Translations under genes and position numbers: made by a program
Assembly: GCA_029259745.1 (NCBI GenBank)
Contig: JAJDEO010000054.1
Coordinates: 1 to 64,000 of the forward strand
Reading direction: 5' to 3'
Source: Planctomycetota bacterium
GTDB taxonomy: Bacteria > Planctomycetota > B15-G4
DNA: 64,000 bases
Part shown: in pieces, positions 27,562-36,117 of the stretch
Numbering within the stretch: position 1 is the first letter of the stretch
Layout of the letters: every line of letters starts with the position of its first letter
Notes under the pieces: model-generated
Seen by the model: the letters and a program-made list of their open reading frames with translations, nothing else
What the model was told of the DNA's origin: nothing
The model's database searches: none

Positions 27562-28205
27562 TTGTCTCCGCCGAAGTCGATCACCGGAGCTTCCGTCGTC
27601 CCTTCCTCGAAGTCGAGCTGCGGACGCTCTTCGAACCCACCGAAGCCGGCGACGAACACACCCGGGAAGGTGCGCACGGACGTGTTGTAGGTCTTGACGG
27701 CGCTGATGTAGTCGATGCGCGCGACGTTGATCCGGTTCTCGGTACCCTCGAGCTGGTCTTGCAACGAGAGGAAGTTCTGCGTCGCCTTGAGCGTGGGGTA
27801 CTGCTCGGCGACGACGAGCAGGCGGCTGAGCGCACCGCCGAGCGAGCTCTGTGCCTTGAGGTATTCCTGGAGCTGCGCGGGGTCGGTCGGCGCTCCCTCA
27901 GGAAGCTGCATCCGGCCGACAGACGCGCGCGCCTCGGTCACGGCTTGTAGCGTCGAGGCCTCGAAGTCGGCCGCGCCCTTCACCGTCTCGACGAGCTGTG
28001 GCACGAGGTCGAAGCGACGCTTGTACTGACTGCCAACCTCGCTCCAACGCTGCTCGACGAGTTCATCGTTCGAGACGATCGTGTTGTACGTGCCCACCGT
28101 GAAGCGATACGCGATGAACAGGATGATGAGCAACCCGACAAGCGAGAGGATGCAGCCCTTGCCGACGGCGCCGCGCGTAGAGCGCTGAGGATGTGTCGAG
28201 GTCAT
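27558..28205 (-). CDS. lemA: LemA family protein, 215 aa
   Basis: LemA family: one N-terminal membrane helix (~19-36, CILSLVGLLIILFIAYRF) followed by a long helical domain with the family sequence YNTIVSNDELVEQRWSEVGS, then YKRRFDLVPQLVETVKG and, later, LVVAEQYPTLKATQNFLSLQ. The acidic C-terminus is variable. It is the first gene of a three-gene operon with two TPM-domain proteins; the start codon follows a GGAG site and the stop overlaps the next start. LemA/TPM operons recur widely, but the biochemical role is unknown. A small GGGGCC/GGCCCC hairpin at 28229-28243 between the MFS gene and this start could separate their transcription. Confidence 0.93.
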   Translation of the reverse strand: MTSTHPQRSTRGAVGKGCILSLVGLLIILFIAYRFTVGTYNTIVSNDELVEQRWSEVGSQYKRRFDLVPQLVETVKGAADFEASTLQAVTEARASVGRMQLPEGAPTDPAQLQEYLKAQSSLGGALSRLLVVAEQYPTLKATQNFLSLQDQLEGTENRINVARIDYISAVKTYNTSVRTFPGVFVAGFGGFEERPQLDFEEGTTEAPVIDFGGDK

Positions 28206-28286
28206 GAGGTCTCCAGGGTTCGGGATATGGGGCCGTGGGCCCCAGATCGCTGTTAGTGGGAATCGGCAGCGCCGTCTTGTGCCCGT

Positions 28287-29573
28287 TCACGTGGTTGACG
28301 AGACGGCCGATGACGCTCCCGGGCCCGGCGTCGAACGGAAGGGATCGAGAATCTTCGAGCGCCAGATGACGATCACGGTCGTCACCATCAGGACGGACGA
28401 CACCACGAACACCGAGCGCAGGCTCAGTGCCGCGGCGATGAAGCCGCCCGCAAGCGGTCCGAGCGCAAAGGCAAGCGCGAGCGACGAGAATGCCAGCCCG
28501 TGCGCACCGCCACGCTGCTCGCGCGTGGAGCTTCGCGAGGACAGAGCATAGACCGCCGGGAGGACCCCCGCCATGAAGGCGCCGGAGGCAAAGCGCAGGA
28601 AGAGCAGCGGCTCGACGGTGGTGACGAGTGCTTGGGGGAACTGCGCCAGGCCCGTGCCGAGGCCGCAGAGGATCAACGTGCGACCGTAGCCGTGGCGGTC
28701 GCCGATCCACGCCCACAGCGGCGTACAGAAGAGCGTCGCCGCCGCGCGCACGGAGTGGGTGTAGCCCGTCGTCGTCGCGACACGCTCGGGATCGACGCCA
28801 TCGAGCGTCGGAACGAAGAGCGCGAGGATCGGATCGGCGAGGGCCGAGCCGAAGCGGAGCGTGAAGACGGCGATGAGCAGCGTCCGCATCGGACCACCAC
28901 CGAGCAGGATGGCGACATCGGCGAGCACACGGCGCATGAGCTCGACGACCGGGAGGTCGCGGAGCGCCGAGGTGAGCGGCGGGCGCGCGTTGCCCTCGCC
29001 GTCGGTCGACGGCTCGACGGCGAACAGCGACACGACCAGCACCGCGACGAGTGACAGAGCCGAGGTGATCAGGAAGACGGTCTCGAAGCCGAAGCGATCC
29101 GCGATCGCACCGCCGAAGAACGCGCCGCCGAGCATGCCGACGAGCACGCCCGTCTGCAGCGTCCCGGCCACGCCGGCCTGACGATTCTCGGGCGCGTCGA
29201 CGGACACGAGCGTGATCGAGGGCGCGATGTAGCCCGAGAACAATCCCTGCAGCAGACGCAGCGCGAGCAGTGACCACGGTCCCGGCGCAAACGCCATCAG
29301 GCCGACGAAGACCGTGATCGCCATGTTCGCACGCACGATCATGACCTTGCGGCCGAGACGATCGCCGAGCGCGCCCCAGACCGGAGCCATGAAAGCCGCG
29401 ACGAGCGGTGCCGCACCCGTGATGACGCCCGACCAGATGCGAACCGTCGGTGCGTCACCGATGCCCATCTGCTCGAGATGCAGCGGCAGGAACGGAACGA
29501 CGGCCATCATGCCGACAGCCGTGATCAGGTTGGCGGTCCATACGACCACCGCGTTTCGTCGCCAGCGCTCCAT
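28287..29573 (-). CDS. Major facilitator superfamily transporter, 428 aa
   Basis: Twelve-helix MFS permease, probably of the drug:H+ antiporter group. The cytoplasmic loop 2-3 signature is GALGDRLGRKVMI, helix 5 has GTLQTGVLVGMLGGAFFGGA (a motif C-like Gly-rich run), and the second half repeats a weaker loop motif WAWIGDRHGYGRTLI. A central charged loop (EPSTDGEGNARPP) separates the two six-helix halves. Length is typical. It probably exports a small molecule with the proton gradient; the substrate is unknown. It lies on the same strand between the diiron protein and lemA but is spaced from both. Confidence 0.9.
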   Translation of the reverse strand: MERWRRNAVVVWTANLITAVGMMAVVPFLPLHLEQMGIGDAPTVRIWSGVITGAAPLVAAFMAPVWGALGDRLGRKVMIVRANMAITVFVGLMAFAPGPWSLLALRLLQGLFSGYIAPSITLVSVDAPENRQAGVAGTLQTGVLVGMLGGAFFGGAIADRFGFETVFLITSALSLVAVLVVSLFAVEPSTDGEGNARPPLTSALRDLPVVELMRRVLADVAILLGGGPMRTLLIAVFTLRFGSALADPILALFVPTLDGVDPERVATTTGYTHSVRAAATLFCTPLWAWIGDRHGYGRTLILCGLGTGLAQFPQALVTTVEPLLFLRFASGAFMAGVLPAVYALSSRSSTREQRGGAHGLAFSSLALAFALGPLAGGFIAAALSLRSVFVVSSVLMVTTVIVIWRSKILDPFRSTPGPGASSAVSSTT

Positions 29574-29651
29574 CGCGTCGAGGTTAACCCGTCGTCACGC
29601 TCCACCGCGAGGAGCGGACGGGCGCAGCGCGGCGCGTGTCGGCCACGGCCG

Positions 29652-30431
29652 TCACCCGCGCGAGGCGTGTACCTTCGCGCGCAGGGCTCGCACGTCGCGG
29701 TCCTGCGCCTCGGCGCCGGGCGCCGGTCCGTGGTCGAGACGCGCGAGGACGGCGTCCCAGAGGGCTGCTCGCAGATCGAGACTCCAGAGGGCCCCGCGCC
29801 GCACGAGCGCCGCGTCCGCCGGAGTGGTCACGAGCCGCCGCAGCGCCTCCGACATCCACGCACCGTGATCGACATCCTGCTCCTGGTGGGCCGTGAAGTA
29901 CAGCGCATCGGCCGCGGCGACGCCGTGGGCCTCGAGCGCCGGAACGATGCGCGAGAACATGTCCGGGATCGCCCACTCGTGTCCGGGCCCGAGGGCGCCG
30001 AGACCCACGAGGTACGGCTCCGAGCGACACGTCCGCAGGTGTCCCTCGACGAAGTCCCAGACCGTGTCGTCGAGCGGTTGGCAGTCGATCGCATCGGCAG
30101 CAACGCCGAGCGACGTCAGGAAGCGCCGGTAGAGCACCTCGTGGTCGTCGCCATCGGTGCCCTCGCCGTACTCGTTCACGAGCACCTTCGCGAGCCAGAG
30201 CTTCTCCATCGACGAGGGCGCGCGCAGGAGGAGCCACTCCATGTACGTGGTGAAGCAACCGACGAGAGCGACGTGTTGGAGACCGAACACTGAGAGCGCG
30301 GAGCGGTCGCGGGCGAGGCGCTCGAAGAGCGGATGACGCACGGCACGGTGCGTGAGCACCTCGCGCTCGAGAGCGTCCATCCAACTCGGCAGTCGGGACA
30401 CATCGGCAGCCGGTTCGGAAAACGTCGACAT
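29652..30431 (-). CDS. Haem-oxygenase-like iron-containing redox protein, 259 aa
   Basis: All-helical protein resembling the haem-oxygenase-like diiron group (TenA/PqqC/CADD relatives). Candidate metal or active-site residues are in NEYGEGTDGDDHEV, in GPGHEWAIPDMF and in TAHQEQDVDHGAWM, where the spacing of Glu, Asp and His matches the family. Members oxidise or cleave small molecules with a non-haem diiron centre; the substrate is not predictable. I chose the ATG at 30431, where family-like sequence begins; one 15 bases upstream is also possible. A small hairpin at 29598-29616 (CGCTCC/GGAGCG) follows the stop. It is alone, with the large secreted protein gene further upstream on the same strand. 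Confidence 0.75.
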   Translation of the reverse strand: MSTFSEPAADVSRLPSWMDALEREVLTHRAVRHPLFERLARDRSALSVFGLQHVALVGCFTTYMEWLLLRAPSSMEKLWLAKVLVNEYGEGTDGDDHEVLYRRFLTSLGVAADAIDCQPLDDTVWDFVEGHLRTCRSEPYLVGLGALGPGHEWAIPDMFSRIVPALEAHGVAAADALYFTAHQEQDVDHGAWMSEALRRLVTTPADAALVRRGALWSLDLRAALWDAVLARLDHGPAPGAEAQDRDVRALRAKVHASRG

Positions 30432-30510
30432 CACATCGGGTCTCATGGAAGGCGTGGCGCAGGGTGATAGCACGATGCACACGGCGAAAGCCAGCGGCTC
30501 GACAACGTGC

Positions 30511-30546
30511 CACGGGGCGGCTCCCGAATGTGGGAACCGCCCCGTG
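30511..30546 (-). terminator. Terminator hairpin of the 720-residue secreted protein gene
   Basis: Arms CACGGGGCGG (30511-30520) and CCGCCCCGTG (30537-30546) pair perfectly and continue inward for four more pairs after one mismatch, with a 6-base loop. The hairpin lies 27 bases past the stop at 30574 on the minus strand. No T-run follows. Confidence 0.65.
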
Positions 30547-30573
30547 ATCAATCACGTCAACTGCGTGCGACGA

Positions 30574-32736
30574 CTACTGGATGTCGATGCGCAGGCCGTT
30601 GGCCAGCTCGATCAGTGAGATCGGGCCGGTGGTGACGTCGCCGGCGAGAATGCCGACGTTGAGACCCGAAGCCGAACCGGGGATGAAGAGCGGAACGCTG
30701 ACTTCACCACCGACGAACATCACGGGCGCTGCCGGGAAGAGCACGAAGTCGGCCAGCGGGATGCCGTCGACGTCCGAGATCGCGAAGAGCGCGTGGTCGG
30801 TCCCGCCGCGCATCTCGATGTTGACCATCCCGCCCGGTGCCGGACCCACGACGTCAGCCGTGAGGTTCAAGCAGGCCGGAGCGAGCGTCGCAGCGTTGAG
30901 GATGTTCGCGCCGGGACCCGCCTCGTGCATGCCGAGAACGCCGTTGCGCGTGCCCGGAGCCTGCGTACTCGTGAAGCCGAAGCTGTAGAGGTACTGCAGC
31001 TCCAGCGGACCGGCCTTCTTGCTCTCACCACCGACGAAGACCTCGGGGAAGGTCCAGGTCAGGTTCCCGCCCGAAACAACCGCCTGCCAGTCGTTCGACG
31101 GATGCGTGTCACCGTCGTAGAACTGGATGTCGGTCGGGTTGGCGCAAACCGGAACGCTGAACGAACCGACGTTGCGGTCCATCGTCCAGTTGAAGAGCGA
31201 GTACTCGTAGCGCCAGGTGCCGTTGCCGTTGTCGATCGTGTTGACAGCGAGGATGGCCTCACCGTCAGCCGTGCCGTTGCCCACCGTGGTGATCATGTCG
31301 GCATCCGACCAGCGCAGGATCGCCGGGCCTTCGACGAGCGGGTTGCCCGATGCACTCGACGGCGTCTGGAAGCTCCACGAGAAGCCGTTCCAGTTCATCG
31401 TGCAGCGACGCGAACCGATGTTGTTGAACTTGTTCACGTCCTCGCGGACGAGGTACATGGCTTCGTAGTAGTACGTCGCACCGGGGTTGTCGAGGTCGGA
31501 GTCGAGCACCTCGAGGCGGTGGTTCACCGGACCGAGGCCGCTGCCGGTCTCACTGCGGTTGCAGTCGACGGGCGTCCCGTCGAAGTACGACCCCTCGCAG
31601 TCCCACTCGCTCGTGAAGGCGTTCCACTCGTTGCGCGGGCCGAGATAGAAGCGATCGGCGTTGTTGAACGTGCCGTAGGTGTCCGAGCAACCGATGCCGA
31701 GGAACGTGCCGTTGCTCGGGACCTGACACGGGATGCACTGGCTGTTGCTCAGCGCGAAGAATCCGTGCTTCATCCAAGAAGTGCCGACCTGCTCGAACTT
31801 ACCGTCCAGCTCGCGGTAGAGCGTCATCGCAATACCGGGGTGGTTCTCCTGCATCGGCGCCTGCCACGGCACGTTGACGCTGCCGAAGTTGCACGATGTC
31901 GTCGCCATCGAAAGACCGGCGGTGCCGTTCGGGAACGTCCCCGTGCGGCCCATCTGCGTGATCGAGTTGAGGATCCCGAGCGTGACGTCCGTGCTGCCGC
32001 CGTCGCCGAGGTCGTTGAACTCACCCGTGTAGGGCGTGTTCGGGTTCTGGCCTTCGGGGTAGCTGTAGGGACGGTTGAACTCGATGGCCGTCATCTCGGC
32101 ATGGCCGACGCCGATCACGAGGTCCGTGAGGTCGGGGCGACCGAGCTTGCGCGACAGCGTGTCGGTGATGAAGAGGTCCCAGGCCTTGACGCGCAGGACG
32201 CTAGGCGGCTCGTGGTCGCCCGGCGTCGTGTAGCCCGCCGTCGGACCGTACATGACCTTGACGTAGCAGAGGCGCATGTCGTCACCCTGCGTGTCGCCCG
32301 GCTGCGTCAGGAAGAAGTAGTCAGGATCCGGCTCGCCGCCCGGTCCGTCGTTGAAGACGTCGGCAGCGCGGATGTCGAAGTTCGTGAAGTCGACCGTACG
32401 GCCGGTGCTCGGCGACGTGATGCGGAAGCCACCGACGGCACGAATCGTGCCGCCCAGGATGCCGTACGGGACGAAGTTGCCCTCCTCGTTGACGAGGAAG
32501 CGTAGGTCGGACGTGGGGTCGATCTCGAAGGAGACATCGACGCCTTCCATTTGGATCGACTCGGCGTCGACCTCGGCCGTGGGAAGCAGCTCAACCTGCA
32601 AACCGGCGTCGGCCAGGTTCGCGTCGAGCAGGTTCAGCGCGAGCGTACCGCCGTCGACGCGGTAGGCCTGGTACTCCTGGGCGACCGCGGGAACAGACAG
32701 GGCGCAGGCCAGCAGGAGGCCGTGAAGAGGTTTCAT
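30574..32736 (-). CDS. Large secreted protein of unknown function, 720 aa
   Basis: Has a clear signal peptide (MKPLHGLLLACALSVPAVAQ) and no internal membrane helix. The mature protein is acidic, rich in Thr, Asn, Gly and aromatic residues, and beta-rich by appearance; about ten cysteines scattered through the middle (CNFGS, CIPCQ, GCSD, DCEG, DCNRS) could form disulfides. The last ~100 residues (from about PACLNLTADV) form a small beta module resembling C-terminal modules in other secreted planctomycete proteins. No enzyme motif is recognised. It is followed by a strong hairpin and divergent from the membrane glycosyltransferase gene with 213 bases between, where I see no clear promoter. Probably an extracellular or surface protein. 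Confidence 0.75.
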   Translation of the reverse strand: MKPLHGLLLACALSVPAVAQEYQAYRVDGGTLALNLLDANLADAGLQVELLPTAEVDAESIQMEGVDVSFEIDPTSDLRFLVNEEGNFVPYGILGGTIRAVGGFRITSPSTGRTVDFTNFDIRAADVFNDGPGGEPDPDYFFLTQPGDTQGDDMRLCYVKVMYGPTAGYTTPGDHEPPSVLRVKAWDLFITDTLSRKLGRPDLTDLVIGVGHAEMTAIEFNRPYSYPEGQNPNTPYTGEFNDLGDGGSTDVTLGILNSITQMGRTGTFPNGTAGLSMATTSCNFGSVNVPWQAPMQENHPGIAMTLYRELDGKFEQVGTSWMKHGFFALSNSQCIPCQVPSNGTFLGIGCSDTYGTFNNADRFYLGPRNEWNAFTSEWDCEGSYFDGTPVDCNRSETGSGLGPVNHRLEVLDSDLDNPGATYYYEAMYLVREDVNKFNNIGSRRCTMNWNGFSWSFQTPSSASGNPLVEGPAILRWSDADMITTVGNGTADGEAILAVNTIDNGNGTWRYEYSLFNWTMDRNVGSFSVPVCANPTDIQFYDGDTHPSNDWQAVVSGGNLTWTFPEVFVGGESKKAGPLELQYLYSFGFTSTQAPGTRNGVLGMHEAGPGANILNAATLAPACLNLTADVVGPAPGGMVNIEMRGGTDHALFAISDVDGIPLADFVLFPAAPVMFVGGEVSVPLFIPGSASGLNVGILAGDVTTGPISLIELANGLRIDIQ

Positions 32737-32949
32737 CTTGGGGTCCGAGAGAGGAGCGGAGAGAGGACGCGCACCGCGGAGACGGGTATCGGGAGAGAGC
32801 CGCGGGCTGTCACAGTCTATGCCGGAGTCAGGAAAGCGTCGACACGGCGTCTCGATTCAACACGGCGGAATCCAGGCGCCGATTGAGACGACCCCGATGA
32901 GCGCGCACACTGGCTGGTCCACGAGCATGCCGCCGGAGCCCCCATCGCC

Positions 32950-34578
32950 GTGAATGACGCCCCAGCACCGGCCGTCGTGCGCCTCCGAGAAATCGTTCCT
33001 CTTGGGCTCATCGGCCTCGCCGTCCGCGCGTTGAGCTGGTCGACGACCCCCGTCATGATGAACGACGGGCCCGACTTCCTCTGGCAGGCGGATCAGCTCC
33101 TCGCCGGACAGGCCGGCGCCGCCCTCGCCCACCCCTATCACCCGCTCTATGGGGCCCTGATCGCCGCGCTGGCGTGGATCTCCAACCTGGCCACCGACAG
33201 CGCCGCCATCATCGTGTCGATCCTCGCCGGCGTGCTGACCGTGGTCGCCATCACCTGCGCCACGGCACGGCTCGTGCGCGGCTCCGGGGCCCGCCGCGTC
33301 ACCCTCGCGACGGGCCTGGTCGCCGCCGTCCACCCGCGGGCCGTGAACTACTCGGCCGAGATCTCGAGCGACGGCGTGTTTCTGGCCTGTGTCACGCTCG
33401 CCGTGGCCACGCTCCTCGCCGGCATCGAGCGGCGCTCAGCCTCGCGCCAGGTCGCCGCCGGACTGCTGGCCGGCCTCGCCTACCTCGCTCGTCCCGAGGG
33501 GCTCTTCGTCGGCGCGGTCGTGGCACTCTGGATGGCGACGACGGCCATGCGCGAGCGCGAGGTCGGGCGCGTGGTCTCCGTCGGGGCCCGCGTCGCACTC
33601 GGAACGGTGATCGGCGTGGCGCCCTACGTCGGCGCGATCCACGAGATTTCCGGGGAGTGGGCTCTCTCGATGAAGCCGTCGGTCGGCGCCGTCGGCCTCA
33701 CGAACATCACCGAAGAGACGGGCGAGGTGCCCGCGACGTCGCCACACGGTTGGGCCGAGGTCGTACCCGCTGCGGCCGCGAGCCCCGCACCGAGTGACCA
33801 GACCCCGCGGACGCGCGTGATCGTCGCCTACCCCGCGCAGCGCGACGACCCCATCGCGAAAACCGCTGAGGTGACGCTCGGGACACTGCGCCCCGAAGGC
33901 GTCATCCTCTTCGTGATCGGCGCCCTCGCCATGGCGGCCCGCCGCGACCGACGCGCGCTGCTCGCCGCGATCGTGACGCTCATGCTTGCATGGTGCGCGC
34001 TCACGACCGTGCACGTGGCGAGTCACGGCTACATCAGCAATCGGCATCAGATGATCGCGTGGGCCCTGGCGACACCCTGCATGGGCGCCGGTCTCGTCGC
34101 TCTGGCGCGCCGCGACCGCCCGCTCGCCTGGCGCGTCCCGGCCTGGGCCCTGCTCGCACTGCTGCTCGTCAGCATGACGCACTACGCGACGTGGCCGCGT
34201 CGCTACGACGAAGTCTACGTCGCACACGCTGCCGAGTGGAGTCGCTCCGTCACCGAGCCGGACGCGGCCGTGGCGATTCCGCGCCGCCGCTGGGGACACG
34301 CGACGGGACGCCGCGGGCTGATCGTGAGTTTCCCCGTCCACGAGAGCGACATGCTCAAGAAGATGCGCCGCGAAGGCGTGACGCACTACGTCGGCAAGCT
34401 CGAAGACGTCGACCCCGCCTGGCTGTCGCCGCAGCGCTTCGAAATCGTGGCGGTCTTCGGGCCCGACGAGACGCACCCCGCGCACCGGTCCACGCCACGA
34501 CCGTGGTGGTGGCGCTGGGGACTGCGCGAACCGGATGCCGACGACACGGCCGTCGTCCTGCGTTGGAACGGCAACTGA
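32950..34578 (+). CDS. Glycosyltransferase-39-like polytopic membrane protein, 542 aa
   Basis: Starts at a GTG with a GGAG site upstream. About 9-11 membrane helices are visible, beginning VPLGLIGLAVRAL, with a first periplasmic loop holding acidic NDGPDFLWQADQLL, then an HPYHPLYGAL segment. This is the layout of PMT/ArnT-type glycosyltransferases, where acidic residues in the first loop are catalytic. SAEISSDGVFLACV in a middle helix and ARPEGLFVGA also fit that fold. The C-terminal ~150 residues are soluble. It probably moves a sugar from a polyprenyl-phosphate donor to a lipid or protein outside the membrane; neither substrate is known. Convergent with the thioredoxin-fold gene. Confidence 0.78.
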   Translation: MNDAPAPAVVRLREIVPLGLIGLAVRALSWSTTPVMMNDGPDFLWQADQLLAGQAGAALAHPYHPLYGALIAALAWISNLATDSAAIIVSILAGVLTVVAITCATARLVRGSGARRVTLATGLVAAVHPRAVNYSAEISSDGVFLACVTLAVATLLAGIERRSASRQVAAGLLAGLAYLARPEGLFVGAVVALWMATTAMREREVGRVVSVGARVALGTVIGVAPYVGAIHEISGEWALSMKPSVGAVGLTNITEETGEVPATSPHGWAEVVPAAAASPAPSDQTPRTRVIVAYPAQRDDPIAKTAEVTLGTLRPEGVILFVIGALAMAARRDRRALLAAIVTLMLAWCALTTVHVASHGYISNRHQMIAWALATPCMGAGLVALARRDRPLAWRVPAWALLALLLVSMTHYATWPRRYDEVYVAHAAEWSRSVTEPDAAVAIPRRRWGHATGRRGLIVSFPVHESDMLKKMRREGVTHYVGKLEDVDPAWLSPQRFEIVAVFGPDETHPAHRSTPRPWWWRWGLREPDADDTAVVLRWNGN

Positions 34579-34606
34579 CCGACGCGCCCGAAGAGTCAGG
34601 CAGCGC

Positions 34607-35851
34607 CTACTCGGCGAGGAGTTCCTCGACGGTTGCCGTGAATCGCGCGCGCAGTGCCGTGTAGCGCTCGCCCGTCGCGGGACCTGTGAAGCCCGTGTGG
34701 ACCGAGTGCACGCGCCCATCGCCGTGCAGGAAGATCGTCGTCGGATAGGAGCGCACGCGATCGAGCAGGCCGAGCGTCGCGGTGGCCTTCGACTTGTCGG
34801 CCAGGCCCGCGACGAGGATCGGGTAGCTCACGCCGTGGGCCTGGGCGTAGGTGCGCACCTGACGCGCGTCGCGCTCGAAGTCACCGGTCAGCTCGAAGGC
34901 GAGCCCGAGCACGGACAGCCCCTCGTCGCCGTACGTCTCGGCGAGACGCACCATCTCGGCGCTCGCGTCATGGCAGTTCGGGCACCACGAGCCGAACACG
35001 TGCAGGATGCGTGCCTTTCCGGCGAACGCCGGGTCGGCGAGTGAGCGGCGCACGCCGTCGAGGTCGGGGAATGTCAGGTCGGCGAGCGACGTCGGACCGC
35101 CCGTCCAGCGCGTTTGCTCGTAGGCGCCGGGAAGCGTCATGTCGGGTGCGCGCGTGGCCGTCCACGTGTCGTGCCACTGGTTGCCGGACCAGAAGTCACC
35201 GACGACGGAACCGTCGTCCTGCATATGCGCATGAAACAGGAAGGCATGTCCGCCGTCGAAGCAGCTGAGGCGCAGCCGCCGACCGTCTTGGCGCCCCGCG
35301 AGGAAGCGATAGTCGCCCGTGGTCGTGAGGAACGTGCCGGACGCGCGGCCTTCCGGGTCGACGTCGAACTCGCCGACGGCCGCGTCGTCATCCGTCGCGA
35401 ACGTCACCTTCCAGCGCCCGGTCAGCGGCTCGTCGACGCCGGGCTCCCCGTCGATGAAGCGTTCGCTCTCACCGACGACGGCGTGGAAGTCGACACGTGC
35501 CCAGCTGTCGGCGCCGCGGCGCTTCGTCCACGTCCCTTCGAGCAGCGCGCCTCCGGGTGCCAGCACAGCCTCGATGCGCGAGTCGTAGTGCGTGATGTCG
35601 AGCACGAGCGTGCGGCCATCCCACGACACGCGCGGAACGGCGATTCGTTCGTCGCCGTTGACGAGTGTCGCACGCCATTCGTCGCCGTCGGCGATGCGAC
35701 CCAAGTCGAGACCGAACGGCAGCGCGCCGCCGGGCGTCGAGAGCCAAGCACGCCAGATACCCGTCGCCGGAACCTCCGACGATTGGGGGACAGAACCAAG
35801 CGCAGAGACAGACATCAAGAGCAAGCTCGACAGAAGCATAGAGGTGGTCAT
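34607..35851 (-). CDS. Exported TlpA-like thioredoxin-fold protein, 414 aa
   Basis: Signal peptide (MTTSMLLSSLLLMSVSALGS), an N-terminal ~230-residue beta-rich region with repeated GTW/GTF-type strands, and a C-terminal TlpA/ResA-type thioredoxin domain from about 255. The redox motif is WCPNC with C290 and C293, preceded by ILHVFGS and followed by the cis-proline region RSYPTTIFL. It likely reduces or isomerises disulfides, or delivers electrons, outside the cytoplasmic membrane. The start is chosen at the signal peptide; the frame is open 23 codons further. Such two-part proteins are common in Bacteroidota and Planctomycetota with unknown partner. Divergent from the ASPIC/UnbV gene. Confidence 0.85.
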   Translation of the reverse strand: MTTSMLLSSLLLMSVSALGSVPQSSEVPATGIWRAWLSTPGGALPFGLDLGRIADGDEWRATLVNGDERIAVPRVSWDGRTLVLDITHYDSRIEAVLAPGGALLEGTWTKRRGADSWARVDFHAVVGESERFIDGEPGVDEPLTGRWKVTFATDDDAAVGEFDVDPEGRASGTFLTTTGDYRFLAGRQDGRRLRLSCFDGGHAFLFHAHMQDDGSVVGDFWSGNQWHDTWTATRAPDMTLPGAYEQTRWTGGPTSLADLTFPDLDGVRRSLADPAFAGKARILHVFGSWCPNCHDASAEMVRLAETYGDEGLSVLGLAFELTGDFERDARQVRTYAQAHGVSYPILVAGLADKSKATATLGLLDRVRSYPTTIFLHGDGRVHSVHTGFTGPATGERYTALRARFTATVEELLAE

Positions 35852-36117
35852 GGGCACGTCATACCAGACGGATTCTGCTCCGAGCACCGTTCGTACTTTT
35901 CTGAGCACCCGTTGCTCCAAATCCCCTGATACACTCCCAACCTGTCAGAGGAACCATCGTCGCCCAGCAGTTGCCGTGGGGGTCACGGTTCGTCGCTCGA
36001 CACTCTTGAGTTCGAACGACACGGCGTTGTGTGCGGGCAGCACGCAACGCCGCAACTGCTCGCGACGAGTCTAGTGGTCATGGAAAGCGGGGCGCTCCGT
36101 CCCGGAGGAGGCATCTA